The position numbers and the translations under genes are program-made. Of a stretch of 64,000 nt of DNA, positions 35,054 to 43,892 are shown piece after piece; the stretch's first letter is position 1, and the number at the start of each line of letters is the position of its first letter. Under the pieces are notes generated by a model, which did no database searches, was not told the DNA's origin, and worked only from the letters and a program-made list of their open reading frames with translations. Source of the DNA: Pigmentibacter ruber (GTDB taxonomy: Bacteria > Bdellovibrionota_B > Oligoflexia > Silvanigrellales > Silvanigrellaceae); the NCBI RefSeq assembly GCF_009792895.1, contig NZ_WSSC01000005.1, positions 62,001 through 126,000 of the forward strand, written 5' to 3'.

Positions 35054-36163
35054 ATGTCTCTAATTAATATTATTAATAGTGCAATGAAGTTAATTTTAAA
35101 TTTTAAAATTCTTGAGATTAGACAAGCATGGAGAACTTCAATAGTATGTGTTATTTGTTTGTTCATTAACAGACATTTTTTACAAGGAGAATTTCCAGCT
35201 TGGGCTATAGTAACAGCAGTAGTCTGTTTGCAAAGTAACTTTGGTGCTACTCTAAAGAGAGTAAAACAAAGGGTTATTGGCACAGTATTAGGTTGTGCAT
35301 TGGCTTTAGGTTTAACTATATTATTTCCAGATAATGTTTATTTATCAATTGGAATACTCTTGATTTCTATATTACTTGCTATATATAATTCTTTATATAA
35401 TACTTATTCTTATACATATACTGTATTCTTTTTTACTTTAGGATTAATTGCCATTATTTCAACTATTTTTCACAATGGTAGAGAATTTGCTATTTTAAGA
35501 ATTGAAGATGTGGCTCTTGGTGCTCTTGTTGGAACATTGGGTTCGCTTGTTTTATGGCCTGATTTTGCAAGAAAAACATTTAAAAATGATTTGTTAAAAG
35601 TTGTATCTGAAATTGAAAACTATTTTATAGTAATTAGAAGTTGGGTTAGCCAAGATGCTTCTGAGGAAAATGTAAACGCCCAAAAGATCATTTCTGCAAC
35701 ATCCAATCAAGAAGCAAGAAATAAAATTTCTGAGATATATTATGAACTTGGATCGAAAAAATATCCTTTGAAAGAATACGAATTGTTTATATTATCACAA
35801 GAAAGAATTCATTATTCTCTTTTAAATATATATAATACTTTAAAGTTAAATTCCTATGAAGAAAAAATCAATGCATTTGCCTACGTCGCAATACATTTAG
35901 AAGCAATACAAGACTATTTTCGTATGTCAGTAGCACGCTTACCTCTTTCAAGAAAAAGTATTCAACCATTTCAAAAAGTTAATGATCAAAAACTTTTGCA
36001 GAAGCTTGAGAAGCAGGCGGAAGAAGGAATATCTCTTTTGCGAACTAAAGAAAAGTCTATAGATCAAAGAAAATATAAGCTTTTATTAGAGAAGCTCTTG
36101 TATGATGTAAAGCTTATGAATGAAGAAATCAATAAAATATATGATTACTATCATCTGCACTAA
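35054..36163 (+). CDS. FUSC-type membrane protein (second of pair)
   Basis: The N-terminal half has the FUSC pattern RQAWRTSIVCVICLFI, FPAWAIVTAVVCLQSNFGAT then LKRVKQRVIGTVLGCALALG, and VALGALVGTLGSLVLWPDFA. This is better conserved than in its neighbour. A helical cytoplasmic domain with an Arg/Glu-rich end follows. FUSC proteins are linked to export of aromatic acids or other small organic anions. ATG 35054 begins 1 bp after the preceding stop, so it is translationally coupled to the argG-pyrE cluster's tail. Confidence 0.8.
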   Translation: MSLINIINSAMKLILNFKILEIRQAWRTSIVCVICLFINRHFLQGEFPAWAIVTAVVCLQSNFGATLKRVKQRVIGTVLGCALALGLTILFPDNVYLSIGILLISILLAIYNSLYNTYSYTYTVFFFTLGLIAIISTIFHNGREFAILRIEDVALGALVGTLGSLVLWPDFARKTFKNDLLKVVSEIENYFIVIRSWVSQDASEENVNAQKIISATSNQEARNKISEIYYELGSKKYPLKEYELFILSQERIHYSLLNIYNTLKLNSYEEKINAFAYVAIHLEAIQDYFRMSVARLPLSRKSIQPFQKVNDQKLLQKLEKQAEEGISLLRTKEKSIDQRKYKLLLEKLLYDVKLMNEEINKIYDYYHLH

Positions 36164-36293
36164 CTAATTAAAATTAAATAATTATTGCCTGTTATTATTT
36201 TTTGCAATTATTCATTTTAAAAGTTGAAAAACTAAGCTTTTGTATGGCAAGCTACAGGCTCTATTGTTTATTGTTTCTCTTGGAGAAGTCGTT

Positions 36294-37325
36294 ATGCATC
36301 TTATTGGGTTTGATATAGGTGGAACAAAACTTGAAGCTATGCTGATTCATATCGGAAAGTTAAATAAAGATGAAGATTACCTTTCTTCTTTTGAATTCCA
36401 AAAATCATCAGGTGAAATCGTACCAGGTTATGTTTTATTTAAGAAAAGAGTGGCGACAGAAAGACATAATGGATACGAACAAGTAATTGAAAAACTTGCA
36501 TCACTCGCGAAAGAAGTCTGTGCCGAGAAAAATTTAGATATTCATTCATTAGCTGGTATTGGGTTAAGTATTCCAGGGCCGGTGGATCCTAAAACTGAAG
36601 TAGTGACATCAAGTAATACTATGATCTTAGTTGGTCATAATATGCACCAAGATCTTCGTGCAAAATTAAAAGTTACTTTTCCCATTGTTTGTGAAAACGA
36701 TGCCAATTGTTTTGCATTAGCAGAAACACTTTGTGGTGCTGGATTAGATTACTTTAAAAAAACAGGGATTCCTGTAAATAAGCAAGTGAGTATTGGACTT
36801 ATTTTAGGTTCGGGTTTTGGCGGTGGCATAGTTGTGAATGGAAAAGCTGTTACTGGAAGAAGAGGGGGTGCTGGTGAAGTGGGGCATATGACACTGTATG
36901 CAGGTGGTTCCCCTTGTTATTGTGGGCGTGCCGGTTGTGCTGAACAATATCTTTGTGGACCAGCACTTGAAGCTGCTTTGAATAATAGAATTTATTCACA
37001 GATTGAAAAACGCCCGACTGCTGCAGAAGTTTTTGAATTGTATAAAGCACAAGATCCAATCGCTTTAGCTGTTGTTAAGCGTTATAAATCAGATTTAGCA
37101 CTTTTTCTGGGTTCCTTAACTTGTATGCTTGATCCTCATTATTTTGTATTAGGTGGAGGCTTAAGTTTACAAGATATTATTTATGAGGGACTTGAAAGAA
37201 AAATCGGTGAAAATACTTACCTACCTGAACAGCCAATTCCGATTTATAAACATAAAATAGGAGATTCTGCAGGAGCCATTGGTGCTGCATTAGTTGTTTT
37301 GGAACAAAATAAACTGCATTTTTAA
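36294..37325 (+). CDS. ROK-family sugar kinase
   Basis: Phosphorylates a hexose or N-acetylhexosamine. Seen: DIGGTKLEAML phosphate loop, LGSGFGGGIVVNGKAVTGR, GEVGHMTL, and the zinc motif CYCGRAGCAEQYLCGPALE typical of ROK kinases. N-acetylglucosamine or fructo/glucokinase activity are both possible. ATG 36294, with TTGGAG 9 bp upstream, is preferred over TTG 36240; length is then 343 residues. An insertion near residues 22-50 is slightly longer than in E. coli NagK. Confidence 0.85.
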   Translation: MHLIGFDIGGTKLEAMLIHIGKLNKDEDYLSSFEFQKSSGEIVPGYVLFKKRVATERHNGYEQVIEKLASLAKEVCAEKNLDIHSLAGIGLSIPGPVDPKTEVVTSSNTMILVGHNMHQDLRAKLKVTFPIVCENDANCFALAETLCGAGLDYFKKTGIPVNKQVSIGLILGSGFGGGIVVNGKAVTGRRGGAGEVGHMTLYAGGSPCYCGRAGCAEQYLCGPALEAALNNRIYSQIEKRPTAAEVFELYKAQDPIALAVVKRYKSDLALFLGSLTCMLDPHYFVLGGGLSLQDIIYEGLERKIGENTYLPEQPIPIYKHKIGDSAGAIGAALVVLEQNKLHF

Positions 37326-37444
37326 AAACATCTCATAAAGAATATCTTAGCAAAATAATTTTTATTAATAATTAATATTTTTTTAAATAATAAATATTTT
37401 AAAAAAACAAAATCAAAAAATATATTTTATAAACTTATTTTGTA

Positions 37445-37939
37445 TTAAATCATGTTTTCTAAATTTTTTCGCAATTGTTTTAAAACTCGGGTAAGTAACA
37501 ATTTTTCATCTTCAGCTATATCTTTTAGTACTTTAGGTCTAATTCTTTCGCTTATTTTAAAAGCATCTTGAAGTTTACTTTCACCTTGTTCAGTTAAATG
37601 CAAACTTTTTGCTCTTTTATCTTTATTGTCATCTTGTTTTTGCAACCATTTTTTTTGTTCCATATTTTCTAAAGAGCGGGTTAAGCTTTGTGGTTCTACA
37701 TCCATTATTAAAGCTAAATCTGCTTGCCTGATTCCTGGGTTTCGTCCAATATATACTAATATTCGTCTTTCCAACCGACTAAGTTCATATTCCTTTGCAA
37801 GATCATCCAATTTATTTCGCCATAGATTAATTGTATCAATAAAATAAAATTCTAAGATAACATCAATGCTCAAATTATCTGTTTTAAACTTTGGAATAGA
37901 CGCTGTCTTCTCAGACGAAACAAAATCAAGATTTTCCAT
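37445..37939 (-). CDS. MarR-family transcriptional regulator
   Basis: A winged-helix DNA-binding protein of 164 residues. The core is ELSRLERRILVYIGRNPGIR, QADLALIMDVEPQSLTRSLE (recognition helix) and the wing KWLQKQDDNKDKRAKSLHLT. ATG 37939 with GGAG 7 bp upstream is better than TTG 37951. It lies only 19 bp downstream of tadC on the same strand. It may therefore be the last gene of the leftward pilus operon and regulate pilus genes, or respond to an unrelated ligand. The N-terminal 20 residues are a hydrophilic extension. Confidence 0.88.
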   Translation of the reverse strand: MENLDFVSSEKTASIPKFKTDNLSIDVILEFYFIDTINLWRNKLDDLAKEYELSRLERRILVYIGRNPGIRQADLALIMDVEPQSLTRSLENMEQKKWLQKQDDNKDKRAKSLHLTEQGESKLQDAFKISERIRPKVLKDIAEDEKLLLTRVLKQLRKNLENMI

Positions 37940-37958
37940 GTTATTCTCCAATTGAACA

Positions 37959-38516
37959 TTACAAATTCAAAGAAATAATCAAGTCCTGTATGGAACCGCT
38001 ACCAAGAAGAACAAATATAACTGGAAAAATAAATAAAACCAAAGGGAAAACCATTTTAACTGCAGCCTTTGCAGCAAAAGCTTCCATAGTTAAAACTGCG
38101 TGCGATTGCAACGTTCTATTTAAATCAAGCAATGCTTTTTGGATTGGCGTTCCTAATTCCAGAGAAATTTGAATTGTTTCAATTGTCTCAAGAAAATATG
38201 GGGTTAGTGATTTATTCTTTACTTCTTTTAAACAAGTAAGAAAAGGGGTGCCTAGTAGATAGCGAAAAAGAATTTCATTTGTTACTTTTTTCAAATCTTT
38301 GTTTGTAATACAATGAGAGGCATTTTGAAAAGCTTGAAATAAGTTTTGCCCAGCTTCTAAGTTTAAAACTAACAAATCTATAAAATCAATTGTAGAATAA
38401 TATTCATTAAGCGAGAAATTAAAGGATGATATGTTTAATTTTTTTAGAATATTAAAAATATCTTTATTGAAAAAAAATCCTAAATTTAAAAAGAAAAATA
38501 TAATTACATAGGTCAT
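37959..38516 (-). CDS. tadC: TadC-like Flp pilus inner-membrane protein
   Basis: Type II secretion F-domain protein of the Tad platform. The F-domain pattern FIDLLVLNLEAGQNLFQAFQ, then LGTPFLTCLKEVKN, and LELGTPIQKALLDLNRTLQS is followed by a strongly hydrophobic end (KMVFPLVLFIFPVIFVLLGS). At 185 residues it is much shorter than ordinary TadC (about 300), the N-terminal membrane segments being nearly lost. It overlaps tadB by 4 bp and sits in the order flp-cpaB-cpaF-tadB-tadC. Confidence 0.82.
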   Translation of the reverse strand: MTYVIIFFFLNLGFFFNKDIFNILKKLNISSFNFSLNEYYSTIDFIDLLVLNLEAGQNLFQAFQNASHCITNKDLKKVTNEILFRYLLGTPFLTCLKEVKNKSLTPYFLETIETIQISLELGTPIQKALLDLNRTLQSHAVLTMEAFAAKAAVKMVFPLVLFIFPVIFVLLGSGSIQDLIISLNL

Positions 38517-39229
38517 TTTATTACACCTGAAATTTTATTTATGAAATAAATACCTAAAAAATAAAAGACGATCATAAAAAAAAGTAAAAGATTTCCAATT
38601 GTATTAATGATAAAGAAAGTAATATAGTTTGGTGAAATAAAAAATAAAACAAATGCAAGAATGAATGGTGATAAAGAAATTATCGCTGCTTGCAAGCGAA
38701 TTTGTGCTGTGTAAGTTTGAAACTTTTTTTTTGCTGAAATTTTTTCAAGTAATCTAATTCGAAAATTTTCTAATATATAATTTATATTTCCTTTTTGAAT
38801 AGAGCATACTTTTAATATGCCTAGTAATAGTATTAAATTGTTTTCATGTTTTTTATTTGAAATAGAAACTAGTGTTTTATCTATTGAGCAAGTTAAAGAA
38901 TTACCTTTGTTGTAATAATAATTTATTAAGAATAAGATGTTTTTTAAATATGGGTTCCAATTATGATTGTTTGATATTTTTTGAAGAGCTTGTGATAATT
39001 CAATACCTGATGAAAGATAAGATTTTAAATAAAAAACAAGCTTAGGTAATTCTTTATTTAAAATATAGGTATATTTTTTATTTTTAAAATATTCAAATAA
39101 TAAAAAGAATAATTCGAATAATAGATAAAAAAATGGATGAATAAGTTTTATGAAAAAAAACTTGTCATTTTTAATAACTACTATATATATTAAATTTGAG
39201 AAGAAAAAAAATAAATAATTTATCAGCAT
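38513..39229 (-). CDS. tadB: TadB-like Flp pilus inner-membrane protein
   Basis: Second F-domain protein of the pilus platform, 238 residues. Two N-terminal hydrophobic segments precede the F domain (LVFYLKSYLSSGIELSQALQ, KGNSLTCSIDKTLVSIS), and two C-terminal spans follow. TadB and TadC form the membrane platform on which CpaF drives pilus assembly. It overlaps cpaF by 7 bp and tadC by 4 bp, indicating coupled translation. Extreme AT-richness makes it Lys/Asn/Ile/Phe-rich. Confidence 0.82.
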   Translation of the reverse strand: MLINYLFFFFSNLIYIVVIKNDKFFFIKLIHPFFYLLFELFFLLFEYFKNKKYTYILNKELPKLVFYLKSYLSSGIELSQALQKISNNHNWNPYLKNILFLINYYYNKGNSLTCSIDKTLVSISNKKHENNLILLLGILKVCSIQKGNINYILENFRIRLLEKISAKKKFQTYTAQIRLQAAIISLSPFILAFVLFFISPNYITFFIINTIGNLLLFFMIVFYFLGIYFINKISGVIK

Positions 39230-40677
39230 ATTGATGTATCATCTTCATAAATTCTGCTTAATACAAACTCATTTTCATGACTTAATTTTACCAATTCATA
39301 GATAGAGTGAATTGATCTTTTTCCATTTTTATTCCTAACAAGTTGAATAATAATATTGATTGCAGAAGCAATTTGCTCTCGGATGCCTTTTAAAGGTAAA
39401 TCATATCCTGAAAACAATACTAAAGTTTCTAATCTAAGTAATGCGGCATGTGGGGTGTTAGAATGAATGGTTGTCATACTACCTAAATGCCCAGTGTTCA
39501 TCGCCTGTAACATGTCTAAGGCCTCTTCCCCTCGACATTCTCCAATTATAATTCTATCTGGACGCATCCTTAGAGCATTTTTGAGTAAATCTCTAATGCT
39601 AACAATTCCCTTTTTCTCAATATTTTCTTTTCTACTCTCTAGCCTGATGACATGGGGGTGATCAAGATTTAATTCTGCTGAGTCTTCAATAGTTATAATA
39701 CGTTCATTTTTAGAAATTAAGGATGCTAAACAATTTAGTAATGTCGTTTTTCCAGTTCCAGTACCTCCAGAAATTAATATATTTTTTTTCTCGATAATGT
39801 ATTTTAGGAGATAGTGTTGCAAAGATTTTTGGATACTATCGTTTTCTATAAGACAATTTAAAGAAAAAGATTTTTTTGGGAATTTTCTGATAGTTAAACA
39901 AGCTCCATCAATTGCTAAAGGTGGGATGATGGCATGTATTCTGTCTCCATTCATCAATCTTGCATCACAATAGGGAGATGTAATATCTATTTTTCTTCCA
40001 CAAAAATTGCACATCTTTTCGATTATGTGCATTAAGTTTTTTTCTGATGGAAATTTTAATTTTGATAAGGACAATTTTCCAAATTTTTCTAAATATATTG
40101 TTTGATAATTATTTATCATAATTTCTGTTACATCATCTTGTTGTAAAATGGAAGATATCACTCCATAATCAAAAAATTGAGATTTCAAACACCATAGATA
40201 TTTTTGGAAAAAAGATCTATTTTCTTTTAAATAAACATCTTCATTTGCGAAATAAATATCACCTAAAATAGGAGTAGCAGCATCATAGAAATCATATTCA
40301 GAAATATTTATATTGTTGTTAAGAAATTGTTTTTTACCAATAAAATTATCTTGAATTTTATTTGAAATAAACTCAAAATTAGATTCTAAAAAAATAGTAG
40401 AAATTTCTTCTTCATCGGGTTCAAATTGCTTAAATTTTTTAAGATATTTAAAAGAAATAATTTTATTATTTATTTTTAGTAGATTCTTCATAAAAAAAAC
40501 TTTAGTAATTCTATCTTCAATGATATAAATAAAGCCATATTCAATTATTACTTGAATAAAAACATTTATTTTTAAATTTAATACTATATCACATTCATTA
40601 GAATTTCCTATAGTCAGATTTGTATCAAATACTATAGCTTTTTTATCATTAAAAAAAGTTTCTACTTCCCAAGTCAT
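39223..40677 (-). CDS. cpaF: TadA/CpaF-type pilus assembly ATPase with N-terminal FHA-like domain
   Basis: Hexameric secretion ATPase powering Flp pilus assembly. The C-terminal 330 residues have the Walker A ILISGGTGTGKTTLLNCLAS, ERIITIEDSAELNLDHPHVI (Asp box), RPDRIIIGECRGEEALDMLQ and the His-box GHLGSMTTIHSN. Residues 1-80 look like a degenerate FHA domain: TIGNSNECDIVLN matches the FHA start, but the phosphothreonine-binding S-R-x-H is absent. FHA-CpaF fusions occur in related bacteria (general knowledge). It overlaps cpaB by 4 bp and tadB by 7 bp. Length is 484 residues. Confidence 0.9.
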   Translation of the reverse strand: MTWEVETFFNDKKAIVFDTNLTIGNSNECDIVLNLKINVFIQVIIEYGFIYIIEDRITKVFFMKNLLKINNKIISFKYLKKFKQFEPDEEEISTIFLESNFEFISNKIQDNFIGKKQFLNNNINISEYDFYDAATPILGDIYFANEDVYLKENRSFFQKYLWCLKSQFFDYGVISSILQQDDVTEIMINNYQTIYLEKFGKLSLSKLKFPSEKNLMHIIEKMCNFCGRKIDITSPYCDARLMNGDRIHAIIPPLAIDGACLTIRKFPKKSFSLNCLIENDSIQKSLQHYLLKYIIEKKNILISGGTGTGKTTLLNCLASLISKNERIITIEDSAELNLDHPHVIRLESRKENIEKKGIVSIRDLLKNALRMRPDRIIIGECRGEEALDMLQAMNTGHLGSMTTIHSNTPHAALLRLETLVLFSGYDLPLKGIREQIASAINIIIQLVRNKNGKRSIHSIYELVKLSHENEFVLSRIYEDDTSIC

Positions 40678-41489
40678 TTTTTATCACCATAAATTATTTG
40701 AAATCTATCATTTTTAATAATGTTTTTTATCTTTTCATTTTCTATAAATTTATTTAATGTTATTGCTTGATCTTTATAGTCAAAATTATCATTAGGATTT
40801 CTTAATGATAATGAAAAATTTGCATATCTTTTCATAAATAAAATAATTTTAATTTCTTCAGGTGTTAAATAAAAACTGATTGAATTATTACTATTGTAAC
40901 GCGATCTAAATGTTCTATTTTTTTCATCTATTCCAATCAATTGAATATTTTGTAGTATGACTTCAGTAGCTTTTCCAAAATTTGGGATATCAAGATTTGC
41001 AATAATATCTACTCTATCGCCAGTGCGTAAACTTTTAGCTATTGCTCCTAATTCTAATTCTAAAACAAAGAGTCTTTTACCATAAGGAATTTTATCAGGT
41101 ATTGAACTTTTATCTTTAGCAAAAACACTCGAATTAAAAATATAGCTATTTTCCTCGATTTCAGTGATTGCTTTTTTTCCCATAAATAAATCAATATTGT
41201 TATTCTTTTCTATAAAATTAATAATATCCTCAATTTTTTCAGAAGAAATAACAAGATTATCGTTGGTTAATGTTTCGCCAGGATTAATTTTTCCTTTAGA
41301 TTTAAGAACTTTAATTTCCAAATAATTTGATAATTTATTTTCAGTAATTATTTTAATAATTAATATTTGGAAAAAGCATAATAAAATACAAATAATTATT
41401 TTTTTTAGATTGCTGTTGAGTAAAGAAAAAAATTTAACCTTTTCTTTATTCAAACTATTGTTATTTGATTCCCAATTTATATTGACCAT
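40674..41489 (-). CDS. cpaB: CpaB/RcpC Flp pilus assembly protein
   Basis: Periplasmic pilus assembly protein anchored by one N-terminal span (about residues 27-48). An SAF domain (about 60-130, KGKINPGETLTNDNLVISSE) is followed by the RcpC part with GKRLFVLELELGAIAKSLRTG then DRVDIIA and a closing LTPEEIKIILFMKRYANFSL. The true start is ATG 41489, one base after the flp stop (TAA-A-ATG); the frame upstream merely runs through flp in another phase. Length is 271 residues. Confidence 0.86.
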   Translation of the reverse strand: MVNINWESNNNSLNKEKVKFFSLLNSNLKKIIICILLCFFQILIIKIITENKLSNYLEIKVLKSKGKINPGETLTNDNLVISSEKIEDIINFIEKNNNIDLFMGKKAITEIEENSYIFNSSVFAKDKSSIPDKIPYGKRLFVLELELGAIAKSLRTGDRVDIIANLDIPNFGKATEVILQNIQLIGIDEKNRTFRSRYNSNNSISFYLTPEEIKIILFMKRYANFSLSLRNPNDNFDYKDQAITLNKFIENEKIKNIIKNDRFQIIYGDKK

Positions 41490-41490
41490 T

Positions 41491-41781
41491 TTACAGACTT
41501 TCACTGTCAAAAATATCTTCATCTTGATTGATTGAGGTATTTCCAGAAACTTTTCCAGCGTTTTTCTGAGCTTTTTCAGCAGAATTTTTCGCTTTTTTTT
41601 CTGAATCTGACACCTTAGATACATCTTGACCAGCAATAACTCCTGCAAGTGAAGCAATTTTTCCCTTTATTGCACCACCGAAAAAGGCTGTAGCAGCGAC
41701 TGCTGCCACAGCTACTAAACTAAGTATAATAGCGTATTCAGTTAAACTTTGACCAGATTCTAAATTATTTTTGCTCTGCAT
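41491..41781 (-). CDS. flp: Flp-type major pilin
   Basis: Class IVb prepilin. The leader MQSKNNLESG is followed by QSLTEYAIILSLVAVAAVAA, with the cut after Gly10, Glu at +5 and Tyr at +6, exactly the Flp prepilin motif. A hydrophobic helix and GGAIKGKIASL follow. The final 45 residues form a charged Lys/Ser/Asp-rich tail (KKAKNSAEKAQKNAGK, QDEDIFDSESL) not found in ordinary 50-70-residue Flp pilins. AAAGGAG lies 7 bp upstream of ATG 41781, a strong ribosome binding site. On the minus strand TTGACA at 41968-41963 could be part of its promoter. Confidence 0.92.
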   Translation of the reverse strand: MQSKNNLESGQSLTEYAIILSLVAVAAVAATAFFGGAIKGKIASLAGVIAGQDVSKVSDSEKKAKNSAEKAQKNAGKVSGNTSINQDEDIFDSESL

Positions 41782-42027
41782 GGTAAAAACTCCTTTAAAA
41801 AATATATAGTCAAATATCAATTACAAAAATCACATTAATTTTTGACTGATATTTAAAAGGTTAAAAATATTATAAAAAGAAGTTTGGAAGGGAAGAATAT
41901 TTTGGGTATTACGAATTAATCAGAATACAAAGGTATATCGAAAAATATTTTTTTCTGGTTCCTGTCAATATAAAAAAAATTTTTAAAAAGTAAAATTTAC
42001 TTCGTCTTTTATTTTAAAGGTTGTAAA
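41782..42027. other. divergent promoter region of the Tad locus
   Basis: This 246-bp gap separates the leftward flp operon and the rightward secretin operon and must hold promoters for both. It is almost purely A and T with A- and T-tracts. On the minus strand a perfect TTGACA (41968-41963) is the best -35; TATTTT follows at a short 15-bp spacing. No convincing rightward promoter or sigma-54 site was seen. Confidence 0.5.
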
Positions 42028-43890
42028 ATGAAGTTAGAAAAAATTAAAAAAAAATATTATCTCTTATTTAAAAATAAACATGATAAAAAAATACCACTAT
42101 TAGAACTTAATAAAAATTATCAAATGAAAGTAGGTTTTTTAAATCATTTATTTCCTCCAGATAATTATGGATTGATTTATAAAAATCATTTAATTTTCCA
42201 TACAATCAGTATGAATTTCGATATTACTATAATATGTTTTGACAAATTCTATAATCTTATAAAATCTCCTTTTATAGTCCCTAAAAACTGTATATTTATT
42301 GTTCCTTTTAATACAAAGTATGTTTGTGAAATTTCATCAGGTTTTACTTCTTATGAAATATTTAGTAATAAAAATAAACGTATTTATTTAGTCAAAAATA
42401 AATTCTTATATACTATTTTTAAAAATATAAAATTTATTTTTATAACAATAATTTTGACAAATTTAGCATTAATTAGTTTTGCTTGTTTTGCAAATGAACA
42501 ATTAAATCTTGTTTTAGGCAAAGAAAAAACCTTAGATTTAGGACAAGCCCCTTTAAGTATCCAAATATCAGATCCTGATGTGATAGATGTAAATAGAATT
42601 GGCATGACAAATTCTATAAAATTAATACCAAAATTAAATGGTTTTACTTCCCTTGTTATCCAATATCCTGATGGAATAGAACAGCAATGGAATATAAATA
42701 TAGGAAAAGCAAAAAATTATTCAAATTCACCTGTTGTTAATTATGAAGAAAATACTTCAAGTTTAGATATTGTTGCAAAAAGTTTAAAGAAAATAAATGG
42801 TATAAACTATTTAATTAGAAATGGTAAAATAGTAATTACTGGAAGAGTTAAAGAACTAAAAGATTTTCGCATGTTAGTTAATGTAACTAGTTCAAAATCT
42901 AATTTATTTTATCCTGCTTATGAAATAAATCCACAAATTGAAGAGGAAATATTTAAAGTATTAGAAGGCTACTTAAAAATTATGGGAGAAAAAAATTTAC
43001 AAATTGTAAATAGAGCTGGATTTTTAGCTGTTACAGGAGTATCGACAAATCCAGCAGCCAAAAATAAAGCTTGGAGTTTTCTAAGTGCACTCTTACCAAA
43101 TTTAAATGACTACATTAGTCTAAAAACTGGAGAAAGTTCTCAAATACAAATTAATCTTGAATTTCTTGAAGTAGGAAAATTAAAAAATTTGCATGCAGGA
43201 GCATCTTGGCCAGGAATGCATCAACCTATTGTTGGAAATTTTAATCTAGGAAGTAATCTTTTAACAGAAGGTTTTTCTAATTCTTCTTTACAAGTTGCTC
43301 CGCTATCAATTTTATTAAAAGCGTTAAAAGAAAGAAATTTTGCTAGGAATATTGCTAAACCAGTTATACTCACTCGCTCCGGGGAAAAAGCATTTTTTTT
43401 AGCAGGTGGAGAAGTACCTATTGTCTCAAGTCAAATGCAGAATAATCAGCAAAATAATTCGGTAAGTTTCAAACCATTTGGAATATTGTTTCATGTAACC
43501 CCTAATCTACAAACAGACGGAACTATTTGGGTACAATTAGATTTGGAAGTAAGTGATGTTTCGGATGTTTTATCATATCAAAATATTCCAGGATTTGTTA
43601 CCCGAAAATTAAAAACTAATATTGTTTTAAAAGATGAAAATTACGTCGTTTTAAGTGGATTGATTCAGTCTAAACATTCTAAAAGTATTTCAAAATTTCC
43701 TTTAATTGGTGATTTGCCTATCATTGGTGAACTTTTTAAAAGTAGGAAATTTAAAGATGATGAATCCGAGCTATGGATAGCTATTTCGGCCACTAAAGAA
43801 GATCAGAATTCTTTAAAAAATAAAGAATTTTATATGAATAATTTAAAAAATAATTCTAAAAATTCTTTTTCATTTAATTTACTGGATTAA
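42028..43890 (+). CDS. cpaC: CpaC/RcpA-type secretin with N-terminal DUF192-like domain
   Basis: Outer-membrane channel of the Flp pilus. Residues 1-125 resemble DUF192: LIFHTISMNFDITIICFD, NLIKSPFIVP and YVCEISSGF follow that family's H-x3-M-x-IDI, P and LEL-x-aG pattern. A signal-peptide-like segment follows at 128-155 (IKFIFITIILTNLALISFA ending CFA, then NEQ). The pilus secretin N-domains come next (LVLGKEKTLDLGQAPLSIQI) and the secretin core at about 300-590 (SRSGEKAFFLAGGEVPIV-like region, LPIIGELFKSRKF). No ATG, GTG or TTG lies between the two halves with a ribosome site. The fusion therefore looks genuine. Confidence 0.85.
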   Translation: MKLEKIKKKYYLLFKNKHDKKIPLLELNKNYQMKVGFLNHLFPPDNYGLIYKNHLIFHTISMNFDITIICFDKFYNLIKSPFIVPKNCIFIVPFNTKYVCEISSGFTSYEIFSNKNKRIYLVKNKFLYTIFKNIKFIFITIILTNLALISFACFANEQLNLVLGKEKTLDLGQAPLSIQISDPDVIDVNRIGMTNSIKLIPKLNGFTSLVIQYPDGIEQQWNINIGKAKNYSNSPVVNYEENTSSLDIVAKSLKKINGINYLIRNGKIVITGRVKELKDFRMLVNVTSSKSNLFYPAYEINPQIEEEIFKVLEGYLKIMGEKNLQIVNRAGFLAVTGVSTNPAAKNKAWSFLSALLPNLNDYISLKTGESSQIQINLEFLEVGKLKNLHAGASWPGMHQPIVGNFNLGSNLLTEGFSNSSLQVAPLSILLKALKERNFARNIAKPVILTRSGEKAFFLAGGEVPIVSSQMQNNQQNNSVSFKPFGILFHVTPNLQTDGTIWVQLDLEVSDVSDVLSYQNIPGFVTRKLKTNIVLKDENYVVLSGLIQSKHSKSISKFPLIGDLPIIGELFKSRKFKDDESELWIAISATKEDQNSLKNKEFYMNNLKNNSKNSFSFNLLD

Positions 43891-43892
43891 AA

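Noticed and set aside
36177-36215. Imperfect hairpin after the FUSC genes as a terminator
   Set aside because: The stem has a mismatch and a long loop, with no clear T-run on the proper side.
41491-41657. Upstream extension of CpaB over the flp gene
   Set aside because: The extension only reads flp in another frame. ATG 41489 follows the flp stop directly and leads into the membrane anchor.
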